From Alphaproteobacteria bacterium (GTDB lineage Bacteria; Pseudomonadota; Alphaproteobacteria; JACZXZ01), in assembly GCA_035625915.1 (NCBI GenBank), contig DASPOR010000050.1:1-46432 (forward strand): 46,432 bases of DNA, read 5' to 3'. Below the pieces are notes generated by a model that ran no database searches, was not told the DNA's origin, and saw nothing but the letters and a program-made list of their open reading frames with translations. The position numbers and the translations under genes were made by a program. Shown piece after piece: positions 25,525 through 33,536 of the stretch; position 1 is the first letter of the stretch, and every line of letters starts with the position of its first letter.

Positions 25525-26343
25525 TCAATCGAGAAAAAGGTCGGGCAACAGAGGTTGGCCGGGCTTAACCGAGTACTGATTGAAATCGACGACACCTTCC
25601 TCTTTGAGAACGACCTCGTCGATGAAAAAATTGCCGGTGCATTTGCGGCTCTCGCGCACAAGGATGGCGTGTGCCGCGTCGGCCATGATGCGCGGCTTGC
25701 GGGCTTTATTCGGGTCGACTCCTGGAATCATCTGCAGTGCCGCCGTCGCGATCACGGTTCGTGGCCAAAGAGCGTTCACTGCGATGCCGTCTTTTCGAAA
25801 TTCCTCCGCCATGCCGAGCACGCACATGCTCATGCCGTATTTCGCCATTGTATAGGCGACGTGCGGTGCGAACCAGCGTGGGTTGAGGCTGAGGGGCGGG
25901 GAAAGCGTGAGGATGTGCGGGTTTGCCGCGGCTTTGAGGTGAGGAATGCAAGCCCGGGAACAGAGGAAGGTACCGCGGGCATTGATCGAGTTCATAAGAT
26001 CGTAGCGCTTCATCGGTGTGTCGAGAGTCCCCGTCAGGCTTATAGCACTCGCGTTGTTGACGAGGATATCGATGCCGCCGAAGCGCGCGGCCGTCTCACC
26101 TACCGCTTCGTGGACGCGGACCTCGTCGCGGATGTCGACCTGTAGGGGGAGGCAGCGCCCGCCCGCATCCTCGATTTCCTTGGCCGCGGTGTGGATCGTG
26201 CCGGGAAGCTTTGGATTAGGTTCAGCCGTCTTGGCGGCGATCGCGATGTTGGCGCCATCGACGGCGGCGCGCAGCGCTATCTCAAGCCCGATGCCGCGGC
26301 TGCCGCCTGAAATGAAGAGCGTCTTGCCCTTGAGGCTGGCCAT
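25525..26343 (-). CDS. SDR family oxidoreductase, HSDL2-like
   Basis: A 272-residue short-chain dehydrogenase with ISGGSRGIG at the N-terminus, NNASAI, and the active-site YTMAKYGMS. Overall it resembles the SDR domain of hydroxysteroid dehydrogenase-like protein 2 (HSDL2), including the tail KCTGNFFIDEVVLKEEG. HSDL2 relatives are linked to fatty-acid or sterol metabolism; the substrate here is unknown. GGGGAGG precedes ATG 26343. It is fifth of six genes in the operon, 11 bp after the enoyl-CoA hydratase. Confidence 0.87.
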   Translation of the reverse strand: MASLKGKTLFISGGSRGIGLEIALRAAVDGANIAIAAKTAEPNPKLPGTIHTAAKEIEDAGGRCLPLQVDIRDEVRVHEAVGETAARFGGIDILVNNASAISLTGTLDTPMKRYDLMNSINARGTFLCSRACIPHLKAAANPHILTLSPPLSLNPRWFAPHVAYTMAKYGMSMCVLGMAEEFRKDGIAVNALWPRTVIATAALQMIPGVDPNKARKPRIMADAAHAILVRESRKCTGNFFIDEVVLKEEGVVDFNQYSVKPGQPLLPDLFLD

Positions 26344-26354
26344 GTCATCCTCCC

Positions 26355-27152
26355 CTATTCGCCCTTGAAGCGCGCCTGCCGCTTTTCAACGAAGGCACGG
26401 ATGCCTTCCTTGAAATCCTCGGTCGCAGCACAGGCCGCGAAGCTCTCGGCCTCGGCCTGGAGCTGGGCTTCGAGTGTGTTGGCGAGCGAGCGATTGAGCA
26501 GGCGCTTGGTCGCACCGTAAGCATTCGTCGGCCCGGCTGCAATCCGCTCGGCAAGTGCCGCTGTCGCGGCATCGAGCTCGGCCGCGGGCACCACTCGATT
26601 TATCAGGCCCAGCTCGAGGGCTTTCTTTGCGTCGAACCGGTCGGCGAGAAGCGCAATTTCCATCGCCCGCTTGATACCCACCGTGCGCGGCAGATGATAA
26701 GTGCCGGAGCCGTCGGGGCTTGTGCCGATTAGGCTGTAGGCGAGGGTGAAATAGGCGTCCTCAGAGGCAAGGGCGAGATCGCAAGCCATCACCAGGCTCA
26801 GGCCGAATCCTGCGGCGGCCCCCCTTACGCTCGCAATCACCGGTGCGCGCATGCGACGGATGGAGGTCACGGTCGGATGGACCCTGCCGACGAAGAGTTC
26901 GTAGCGCCGGCGCCGCTCCTCGGGCGGAAGATCGAGGCTCTGATGGAAAAATTTGATATCCCCACCCGCCATGAAATGGTCGCCGGCTCCGCGGATGACG
27001 ACCGCGCGCACGCTTAGGTCCGCTTCGAGGCGGGTGAACGTATCCTGGAGCGCATCGAGCATCTCGCCGTCGAGCGCGTTGAGGGATTTCGGGCGATTCA
27101 AGGTGACGGCGACGATCGGTCCCTGACGGGCCGAGAGCACGGTATCGGGCAT
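26355..27152 (-). CDS. Enoyl-CoA hydratase/isomerase family protein (PaaG-like)
   Basis: A 265-residue crotonase-fold enzyme. The CoA-binding oxyanion segment HFMAGGDIKFFHQ and the helical core SVRGAAAGFGLSLVMACDLALAS are present. The two catalytic Glu of typical hydratases are not in the usual places: the second is Asp (GTSPDGSGTYHLPRTVG), as in PaaG isomerases. It is therefore more likely an isomerase or epoxide-type enzyme than a beta-oxidation hydratase. GGGAAGGGGG precedes ATG 27152. It sits between the dehalogenase and the HSDL2-like SDR. Confidence 0.85.
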   Translation of the reverse strand: MPDTVLSARQGPIVAVTLNRPKSLNALDGEMLDALQDTFTRLEADLSVRAVVIRGAGDHFMAGGDIKFFHQSLDLPPEERRRRYELFVGRVHPTVTSIRRMRAPVIASVRGAAAGFGLSLVMACDLALASEDAYFTLAYSLIGTSPDGSGTYHLPRTVGIKRAMEIALLADRFDAKKALELGLINRVVPAAELDAATAALAERIAAGPTNAYGATKRLLNRSLANTLEAQLQAEAESFAACAATEDFKEGIRAFVEKRQARFKGE

Positions 27153-27176
27153 TTTTCCCCCTTCCCGGCGCCAGTT

Positions 27177-28067
27177 CTATGCGCCGCGTAATCCTCGCAC
27201 GAAGCTTGCTATCGCTTCGCCGATTTCGTGTGGGCTGTCCTCCTGGATGAAATGGTTGCCTCTGACGGTGATTTCCTCCTGGTTTGGAAATCGTCGGCAA
27301 AATTCCCGCTGCGGGCCCACGAGGATCGAACCGGGCTCGGCATTGATGAAGAGCTTTGCGATCGGGCTCTCGCTGAGCCATTTGGCGTATTCAGCGACAA
27401 TCGCCGCGACGTCGGGAGGAACGCCGTCGATCGGGATTTGGCGCGGCCACGTGAGCGTTGGCCGTCTGCTCTCGCCGCCCACCCGGAATGGTGCGCGATA
27501 ATGCTCCATTTCCTCGGCGGAGAGCGGGCGGAGGATGCTTCCAGGAAGGATGCGCTCGACGAAGATATTCTTTTGCAGCACGAGATCTTCTCCGACGGGC
27601 GAGCGCATTGCCTGGAAGATGCTCCGGGCCCTCTCCGGCCACTCCGCCCAGATGAGCGGGCGGACGATCGTTTCCATGTAGACGATCGCCTGAACGCGCT
27701 CCGCGTGCCGTTGGGCCCAATGAAAGCCGAGCGCGCCACCCCAATCGTGCCCCACGACAACGATGCGCCGGCCCGGTTCGACCGCCTCGAACCATGCATC
27801 GAGATAACGCGCGTGATCGACGAATCGATAATTGCCCGCCGGGGATTTGCCGGAGCGGCCCATGCCGATGAGGTCGGGGGCGAGCGTGCGGCCGAGGTCG
27901 CTCACATGGGGAATGACATTGCGCCAGAGATAGGACGATGTCGGATTGCCGTGAAGGAAGACGATGGCGTCGCCGGCCCCCTGGTCGATATATGCGATCT
28001 CCCCATCGCCGGCCGCGACGCGCCGGCGCTCGTGGGAATCTGCTGCGGAAATTGCGACGGCATTCAC
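27177..28067 (-). CDS. Haloalkane dehalogenase (HLD-II-like alpha/beta hydrolase)
   Basis: A 296-residue alpha/beta hydrolase with a full haloalkane dehalogenase active site: halide-binding Asn41 ([12 protein letters not shown]), nucleophile Asp108 with Trp109 (GHDWGG), catalytic acid Glu132 (YMETIVRP) and base His272 ([10 protein letters not shown]). These positions coincide with the LinB numbering. HLDs hydrolyse carbon-halogen bonds to alcohols plus halide, with no cofactor. The Asp nucleophile and both halide-holding residues separate it from epoxide hydrolases. ATG 28067 has a GAGG upstream. It is third in the tetR-led operon. Confidence 0.9.
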   Translation of the reverse strand: MNAVAISAADSHERRRVAAGDGEIAYIDQGAGDAIVFLHGNPTSSYLWRNVIPHVSDLGRTLAPDLIGMGRSGKSPAGNYRFVDHARYLDAWFEAVEPGRRIVVVGHDWGGALGFHWAQRHAERVQAIVYMETIVRPLIWAEWPERARSIFQAMRSPVGEDLVLQKNIFVERILPGSILRPLSAEEMEHYRAPFRVGGESRRPTLTWPRQIPIDGVPPDVAAIVAEYAKWLSESPIAKLFINAEPGSILVGPQREFCRRFPNQEEITVRGNHFIQEDSPHEIGEAIASFVRGLRGA

Positions 28068-28077
28068 CGAGGCAACC

Positions 28078-29103
28078 TCAGTCCGCCACTTTAATAAGCG
28101 CCTTTCCGAAATTCTCGCCCTTCAACAACCCGATCAGCTTGCGCGGCGCGTTCTCGATGCCCGACGTGATGTCTTCGCGGTATTTGATCTTGCCTTCCTT
28201 GACCCACCGAGCCAGCTCTCCAAGGCCTTCCTTGTATCGCTCCGCATAATCGAGGACGAGGAAGCCCTCGACGCGCGCGCGGGCGCGAACAAGGTGCCAG
28301 AGAAGGCGCGGTCCGAGTTCGGGTTTCTCGAGATTGTACTGAGATATTTGGCCGCAAATGATGATGCGCGCCCTGAAATTGAGGAGGGGGAAGACATTGT
28401 CGGTGACGCTGCCTCCGACATTGTCGAAATACACGTCGACGCCGTCCGGGCATGCGCCACTGAGATCGGCGGCCAGGTTCTTGCTCGCGCGATAATTCAC
28501 GCACGCGTCGAAACCGAGCTCCGTCTTGCAATAATCCGCCTTCGCCTGGGACCCGACCGTACCGACGGTGCGGCAGCCCTTGAGCTTTGCGATCTGGCCG
28601 ACGATTCCGCCGACCGCGCCCGAGGCCGCCGAGACGACGACCGTTTCACCCGCCTTGGGCTTGCCGAGGTCGAGGAGTGCGAAATACGCGGTAAGACCCG
28701 GCATGCCGAGGACGCCGACGGCGGTCGAAATCGGGGCAAGGGTGGGGTCGATCTTGCGCAGGCCCTTGCCCTCCGAAATCGCATAGGTTTGCCAGCCCAG
28801 GATTCCTTCGACGATATCGCCCTCGTGGAACTTGGCATTTTGGGAGGCGATGACGCGGCCGACCACACCGCCGGTCATGACCTCGCCGAGTTCGACGGGC
28901 TTTGCGTAGGAAGCTCGGTCGCTCATCCTGCCGCGCATGTAGGGGTCGAGCGATAGGTAAAGCGCTTGCACCAGAACCTCGCCGTCACTGGGTGCAGGGA
29001 CGGGGGCCTCGACGAGCTTGAAGTCGCTCTCCGAGGGCTCGCCTTTCGGGCGGTTCATCAGCAGGATCTGGCGATTTTTGGCGTTCGGAACCGTCGCGGG
29101 CAT
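28078..29103 (-). CDS. MDR-family NADP-dependent oxidoreductase (CurA/YncB-like)
   Basis: A 341-residue zinc-free medium-chain reductase. The Rossmann region [20 protein letters not shown] lies mid-protein (about residues 155-174), and the N-terminal [12 protein letters not shown] is typical of the CurA/leukotriene B4 12-hydroxydehydrogenase group, which reduces C=C bonds conjugated to carbonyls with NADPH. The substrate here is probably an enone or enal from the operon's pathway. AAGGA precedes ATG 29103. It is the first structural gene, 36 bp after tetR, and 10 bp before the dehalogenase. Confidence 0.88.
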   Translation of the reverse strand: MPATVPNAKNRQILLMNRPKGEPSESDFKLVEAPVPAPSDGEVLVQALYLSLDPYMRGRMSDRASYAKPVELGEVMTGGVVGRVIASQNAKFHEGDIVEGILGWQTYAISEGKGLRKIDPTLAPISTAVGVLGMPGLTAYFALLDLGKPKAGETVVVSAASGAVGGIVGQIAKLKGCRTVGTVGSQAKADYCKTELGFDACVNYRASKNLAADLSGACPDGVDVYFDNVGGSVTDNVFPLLNFRARIIICGQISQYNLEKPELGPRLLWHLVRARARVEGFLVLDYAERYKEGLGELARWVKEGKIKYREDITSGIENAPRKLIGLLKGENFGKALIKVAD

Positions 29104-29139
29104 GATCGCATCCTTCGAGTGACGGTGGGACCCCGAAGC

Positions 29140-29742
29140 TTAGCGAGAAGCCTGACTGGGGGATAGGCCCGCGACGGCGGCCCGTCGGCAGGCAAGAAGG
29201 ATGGCATCGGAAAATTCCTCGTCCGATACCATGCGCGAAATCATGAGGCCGCCGACCGCAAGAGCGATCGTTGCCATCGCACGCTCGCGCGGGCTAAGTC
29301 GTCCCGTCGCCGGAATTAGGACTTCCAGGGCGCCGAGGGTGCCGATCAGGGCCCTCTCGAAGGCCTCCCGCACTTCATCATCGTGCCGTGCAGTCTCGCT
29401 CCCAAGAGCCGGCATCGGGCAGCCGCGCGCCGGCATGTCCCGATGGGTCGGGGAAATGTAACGCCCGACGAGGCGACGATAAGCGTCAGCCGGCGAATGG
29501 GCCTCAAGCCCGGCAAGCCATCGCTCACGCACGTCCGCCATGGCCGTCTCGATAACTTCCGCCACGAGAGCGTCCTTGTCTCGGAAATGCGCGTAGAAGC
29601 CGCCATGGGTAAGCCCCGCGTCGGCCATGATCTCGGCGATCCCAGCCCCTTCCAAGCCCTCTCTCCCGAGTAACCGACACGCGGCCTCAAGTATCCGTCG
29701 GCGGGTTTCGGCCTTTCGCTCGGGGCTTTTTGGCAATAACAT
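29140..29742 (-). CDS. TetR family transcriptional regulator
   Basis: A 200-residue regulator. The N-terminal helix-turn-helix is visible at about residues 10-58 (TRRRILEAACRLLGREG ... GLTHGGFYAHFRDKDAL). The C-terminal ligand/dimer domain (60-200) has GCPMPALGSE, as in TetR_C_47-like repressors. It heads the operon with the MDR, dehalogenase, crotonase, SDR and hydratase genes. The start is uncertain: ATG 29742 touches the AGGAG, while TTG 29736 would be 6 nt after it. A promoter overlapped by palindromes suggests autorepression. Confidence 0.88.
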   Translation of the reverse strand: MLLPKSPERKAETRRRILEAACRLLGREGLEGAGIAEIMADAGLTHGGFYAHFRDKDALVAEVIETAMADVRERWLAGLEAHSPADAYRRLVGRYISPTHRDMPARGCPMPALGSETARHDDEVREAFERALIGTLGALEVLIPATGRLSPRERAMATIALAVGGLMISRMVSDEEFSDAILLACRRAAVAGLSPSQASR

Positions 29743-29754
29743 CTCCTATATATG

Positions 29755-29805
29755 ATGATTATCATACGATATTCAAAAATAAATGACAATAATCATATTA
29801 TCGTC
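29755..29805 (-). promoter_or_regulatory. Promoter and operators of the tetR-dehalogenase operon
   Basis: Reading the minus strand, TTGTCA (29784-29789) and TATGAT (29761-29766) are 17 bp apart, a near-consensus sigma70 promoter. A 21-bp inverted repeat (29785-29805, arms GACAATAAT / ATTATCGTC, one mismatch) covers the -35. An 11-bp palindrome ATGATTATCAT (29755-29765) covers the -10. Binding by the adjacent TetR protein is inferred. The rest of 29743-30019 is noted under the terminator. Confidence 0.65.
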
Positions 29806-29867
29806 AGACACGGCGCGGGAGACGGCGATGGCAGCCGCAAAATGGTGCCTGCGATAGGCCAAGGCAC

Positions 29868-29906
29868 AAAAGAAACGGGCGGAAACCGGAAAACCGATCT
29901 CCGCCC
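29868..29906 (-). terminator. Possible intrinsic terminator after the acyl-CoA dehydrogenase unit
   Basis: On the minus strand, GGGCGGA (29900-29906) pairs with TCCGCCC (29877-29883) around a 16-nt loop that can form inner pairs, followed by TTTCTTTT. It is about 115 bp after the acyl-CoA dehydrogenase stop at 30020 and would insulate it from the TetR operon. The stem is only seven perfect pairs, so this is tentative. Confidence 0.45.
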
Positions 29907-30019
29907 TAAAGGTTCACAGAGTGGGCGCCTCTGTGGAAGCGGGCTTATCATGCACCGCAATAAGCCGGTCGCCTGTGACGGCCGTCACAACTTGAGGATT
30001 TTTCCGGCCTCTCAAGCCT

Positions 30020-31804
30020 CTAAAACTGATCCTCCGCGAATGCCATGGTGGTGTCGCCCGCATGCGCGATCGGATGGAGCAAGGCGGGCGCGCGCGCCAA
30101 CACCGTGTCGGCGTAAAATCGTGCCGAGAGGAGTTTCGCCTTGAGGAATGACGCGTTCTCGTCGCCTTGGCGCAGCCGTTTCGCCGCCTCGATCGCAGCA
30201 CATGCCATCGACCATCCTCCCGCGACCGTACCGAAGAGCCGCAAGTAATCGACCGCGCCCGCCGCAGCGTGGCGCATGTCCTTGCCGAGCATGCCGACCA
30301 TCCACGCAGTCGCCCCGTCGAGGGCGTCGAGTCCTTGACGCATAGGAGCGGCAAGTGCCGAGAGATCGGCGCTTTCGGCAGCGTTCAGGTCCTTATCGAT
30401 TGCCCGCATGCGGGCAAGGAAACGGCGTGCCGACTCGCCGCCATCGCGTCCCAGCTTGCGGCCGATCAGGTCGTTCGCCTGGATGCCGTTGGTCCCCTCG
30501 TAGATGGGCGCGATCCTTGCGTCCCGAAAATGCTGGGCAGCACCCGTCTCCTCGATATAGCCCATGCCGCCATGGACCTGGATGCCGAGGGAGGCGACCT
30601 CGACGCCAAGGTCGGTCGACCATGCTTTGCAAACCGGGACAAGGAGATCGACAAGGTGCTGGGTTGCCTCGCGCTCGGCCGCTTCCGGATGGCGCTTGGC
30701 GATATCGAGGTGGGCGGCCGTAAAATAATTGAGCGCGCGCGCCGCTTCGGTCTGGGAGCGCATGGTGAGCAGCATGCGGCGCACGTCGGGATGATGAATG
30801 ATCGTGACCGGATGAGGGTCATCGCCCGCGATATCGCGACTTTGCACCCGCTGCTTCGCGTATTCGCGCGCCTGTTGATAGGCGCGCTCGGCGATCGACA
30901 CGCCTTCGAGGCCGACGCCGAGCCGCGCGTGGTTCATCATCGTGAACATGTAGCCGAGACCGCGGTTTTCCTCGCCCACGAGATATCCTATGGCGCCGCC
31001 GCTGTCGCCGTAAGCCATGACGGCGGTTGGGCTTGCCTTGATCCCGAGCTTGTGCTCGAGCGAAACGCAGCGCAGGTCGTTGCGCGTGCTGAGCGAGCCG
31101 TCGGGATTGACCAGCATCTTGGGCACGATGAAGAGGGAAATGCCGCGTGTACCCGCGGGCGCATCGGGAAGCCGTGCCAGCACGAGGTGGATAATATTGT
31201 CGGTCCAGTCGTGATCGCCATAGGTGATGAAGATCTTCTGGCCGGTGATTCGGTAATGCTCGCCATCGCGCACTGCGCGGGTTTTGATGAGTGCGAGATC
31301 CGAGCCAGCTTGCGGCTCGGTCAGGTTCATGGTCCCGGTCCATTCGCCCGAGATCATCTTGGGCAGATAGAGTGCTTTCTGTTGCGCCGATCCGTGGACG
31401 GCGATCGCCTCGACGGCGCCGAAGGTGAGAAGCGGGCAGAGGGCAAAGGAAAAGTTCGCGGCGCTCCAAAGCTCGCCAAGTGCGGTGTGGATGAGCGTGG
31501 GCAGACCCTGTCCGCCGTGCGCCGGGTCGAATGGCACGCTGTTCCACCCGCCGTCGATAAAAGCGCGGTATGCTTCCTTGAAACCCTTGGGCGTGTAAAC
31601 AACGCCGTTTTCGAGCCGCGAACCTTCCTTGTCGCCCGTGTGGTTGAGGGGCTCGAGCACGTCGGAGGCGAGCTTGCCCGCCTCGTCAAGCACGGCATCG
31701 ACAAGGTCGGGGGTCGCTTCCTCGTAGCCGGGCAATTTCGAAACCTTTGCAAGCCCGGCGAGATCGAGGGCGAAGCGCATCTCCTGGGTTGGTGCCGTGT
31801 ACAT
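30020..31804 (-). CDS. Acyl-CoA dehydrogenase (large, DmdC-like form)
   Basis: A 594-residue acyl-CoA dehydrogenase with the extended C-terminal domain. FAD/substrate motifs are LTEPQAGSDLALIKT and GQKIFITYGDHD; the catalytic Glu is in IYEGTNGIQANDLIGRKLG. The length and layout resemble 3-methylmercaptopropionyl-CoA dehydrogenase (DmdC) and other ~600-aa members, not the ~380-aa classic ones, so a DMSP-type or acyl thioether substrate is one option among many. GAGGGGG precedes ATG 31804. It follows the D-2-hydroxyacid dehydrogenase by 39 bp. Confidence 0.9.
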   Translation of the reverse strand: MYTAPTQEMRFALDLAGLAKVSKLPGYEEATPDLVDAVLDEAGKLASDVLEPLNHTGDKEGSRLENGVVYTPKGFKEAYRAFIDGGWNSVPFDPAHGGQGLPTLIHTALGELWSAANFSFALCPLLTFGAVEAIAVHGSAQQKALYLPKMISGEWTGTMNLTEPQAGSDLALIKTRAVRDGEHYRITGQKIFITYGDHDWTDNIIHLVLARLPDAPAGTRGISLFIVPKMLVNPDGSLSTRNDLRCVSLEHKLGIKASPTAVMAYGDSGGAIGYLVGEENRGLGYMFTMMNHARLGVGLEGVSIAERAYQQAREYAKQRVQSRDIAGDDPHPVTIIHHPDVRRMLLTMRSQTEAARALNYFTAAHLDIAKRHPEAAEREATQHLVDLLVPVCKAWSTDLGVEVASLGIQVHGGMGYIEETGAAQHFRDARIAPIYEGTNGIQANDLIGRKLGRDGGESARRFLARMRAIDKDLNAAESADLSALAAPMRQGLDALDGATAWMVGMLGKDMRHAAAGAVDYLRLFGTVAGGWSMACAAIEAAKRLRQGDENASFLKAKLLSARFYADTVLARAPALLHPIAHAGDTTMAFAEDQF

Positions 31805-31843
31805 CGAAGACCCCCTCGTCGGAAATCGGGTGCCGCGTGCGCG

Positions 31844-33274
31844 TCAGACGATCTTCCCCGGATTCATGATATTTTGCGGGTCGAGCGCCCTTTTGATGGC
31901 GCGCATCGCGTCGAGCTCGATCGTCGCCGTGTAATGCGCAAGCTCCTCGCGCTTGAGGCGGCCTATCCCGTGCTCGGCACTTATGCTTCCCCCCATGCGT
32001 GCCACGATGTCGTACACGATCCTGTTGAAAGCCTCCGACCGCCCCTGAAACGCCGCCGGATCGGCGCCCGGCGGACGGCACAGATTGAAGTGCACGTTGC
32101 CGTCGCCCACGTGTCCGAATGCAAGCACCCGGACCGCCGGTTCATATTCCTCGCAAGCGGCTTTCGCCGCAGCGATGAACTCCGCGATTCGCGACACGGG
32201 CACGGAAACGTCGTGCTTGATTCCGCCGAGATCCGCCTTTTGCGCCTCGGGAATGCCCTCGCGGATGCGCCAGAGCGCCTTCGCCTGTGCAGCACTCGCG
32301 GCTATGGTCGCGTCGAGCACGACGCCTTTCTCGAATGCGCGCTCAAAGAGAGTTTCGACCCGGCCCTTGAGATTGGCCGCTGAATCGGGCGTGCTGAATT
32401 CGAGCAGAACATAGTGCTCGTAAGGCTTTTGGAGCGGATCGCTCACACCCGGCAGATGCTGCATGTCGAGTTCGAGGCCAAACCGCGGCATCAACTCGAA
32501 AGCTGAGAGCTGGTCGCCCGATCCCTCCCGTGCCTGCGCGAGGAACTCGATCGAGGCTTGCAGCGTGGGCACTGCGACGAAGGTTGTCACCACTTCGCGG
32601 GGACGGGGGAAAAGCTTGAGCACGGCCGCCGTGACGACGCCGAGGGTCCCTTCGCCGCCGATGAAAAGCTGCTTCAGATCGTAGCCGGTATTGTCCTTGC
32701 GAAGGGCGGTAAGCCCGTTCCAGATGCGCCCGTCCGGAAGTACTGCTTCGAGCCCGAGCACGAGTTCCCGTGCGTTGCCGTAGCGCAGGACCGCAACCCC
32801 ACCCGCATTGGTCGAGATATTGCCGCCGATCGTGCAGCTTCCTTCGGCACCCAGGCTGAGAGGAAAAAGACGATCGGCCGCCTCGGCCGCTTTCTGTAGA
32901 TTTGCGAGGATGCAGCCAGCCTCGGCAGTCATCGTGTAATTGAGCGGATCGATCTCGCGTATGCGGTTGAGGCGCGCGAGGGAGAGGACTATTTCGCCAC
33001 CGCGCTCATGGGGCGTGGCGCCGCCGACCATGCCCGTATTCCCGCCTTGGGGTACGACGGGAATGCGGCGGCGATGGCAGACGCGCAGCACCCCTGCAAC
33101 TTCGTCGCACGATGCGGGCCGCACCACGAGGGGGCTCTGTCCATGATAGATGCGTCGCTCATCGACCAGATAGGGCGCCATTTCGGCGGCATCGTCGATC
33201 CAGCCCTTTGGGCCGACCGCCGCCTTTATTTCGTCCAATGCGTCCGTTGGGACAAGCTTGCCCACCGCCGTCAC
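31844..33274 (-). CDS. FAD-linked D-2-hydroxyacid dehydrogenase (GlcD/D2HGDH-like)
   Basis: A 476-residue flavoprotein with an N-terminal FAD_binding_4 domain (PQGGNTGMVGGATP near residues 75-88; GNISTNAGGVAVLRYGNARE) and a C-terminal FAD-oxidase domain ending GIGRLKREELAHYTA. This is the D-lactate/glycolate/D-2-hydroxyglutarate dehydrogenase family. Which 2-hydroxyacid it oxidises is not evident. GAGGAGG precedes the GTG start at 33274. It is upstream partner of the acyl-CoA dehydrogenase, and its promoter region abuts a hairpin repeat. Confidence 0.88.
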   Translation of the reverse strand: MTAVGKLVPTDALDEIKAAVGPKGWIDDAAEMAPYLVDERRIYHGQSPLVVRPASCDEVAGVLRVCHRRRIPVVPQGGNTGMVGGATPHERGGEIVLSLARLNRIREIDPLNYTMTAEAGCILANLQKAAEAADRLFPLSLGAEGSCTIGGNISTNAGGVAVLRYGNARELVLGLEAVLPDGRIWNGLTALRKDNTGYDLKQLFIGGEGTLGVVTAAVLKLFPRPREVVTTFVAVPTLQASIEFLAQAREGSGDQLSAFELMPRFGLELDMQHLPGVSDPLQKPYEHYVLLEFSTPDSAANLKGRVETLFERAFEKGVVLDATIAASAAQAKALWRIREGIPEAQKADLGGIKHDVSVPVSRIAEFIAAAKAACEEYEPAVRVLAFGHVGDGNVHFNLCRPPGADPAAFQGRSEAFNRIVYDIVARMGGSISAEHGIGRLKREELAHYTATIELDAMRAIKRALDPQNIMNPGKIV

Positions 33275-33319
33275 GCGATCCTCCTCGCCGAAGCGATTAT
33301 CCGAAGCGAGGCAGATAGC

Positions 33320-33486
33320 CTAGTGTGGTGAATTTGAAGTTCCTAGGATTTTGATGGCGGCCACGATTAGGAGCTTCAAATCCGAAGACCACGGTCGAAT
33401 CGATATATTGCTCGCGTGGCTTTGAAATCGAAATTCGCTCACGGTCCCGCACACAGTTTCGGCGAATTTCGGATTTCCCACACGAG
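33320..33486 (+). repeat. Composite hairpin repeat, copy 2 (long form)
   Basis: A 167-bp element aligning, without gaps, to the reverse complement of 15953-16119 (about 80% identical by hand). Hairpin one has arms near 33331-33344 and 33369-33383; hairpin two pairs the CGAAATTCG region near 33429 with CGAATTTCGGATT near 33463. Its left end CTAGTGTGG matches the short copy at 43709. It lies in the 262-bp gap before the D-2-hydroxyacid dehydrogenase start; the rest of that gap shows nothing clear. Confidence 0.85.
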
Positions 33487-33536
33487 CGGCTGCACTTCGT
33501 CGATGGAGCGGTCGTCTCCAGATTCGTCGCGAAAAT

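Noticed and set aside
30167..32383. A 738-codon plus-strand open frame antisense to the acyl-CoA and hydroxyacid dehydrogenases
   Set aside because: It is a shadow of two strong minus-strand genes with clear domains; the translation has no domain and reads like GC-rich antisense sequence.
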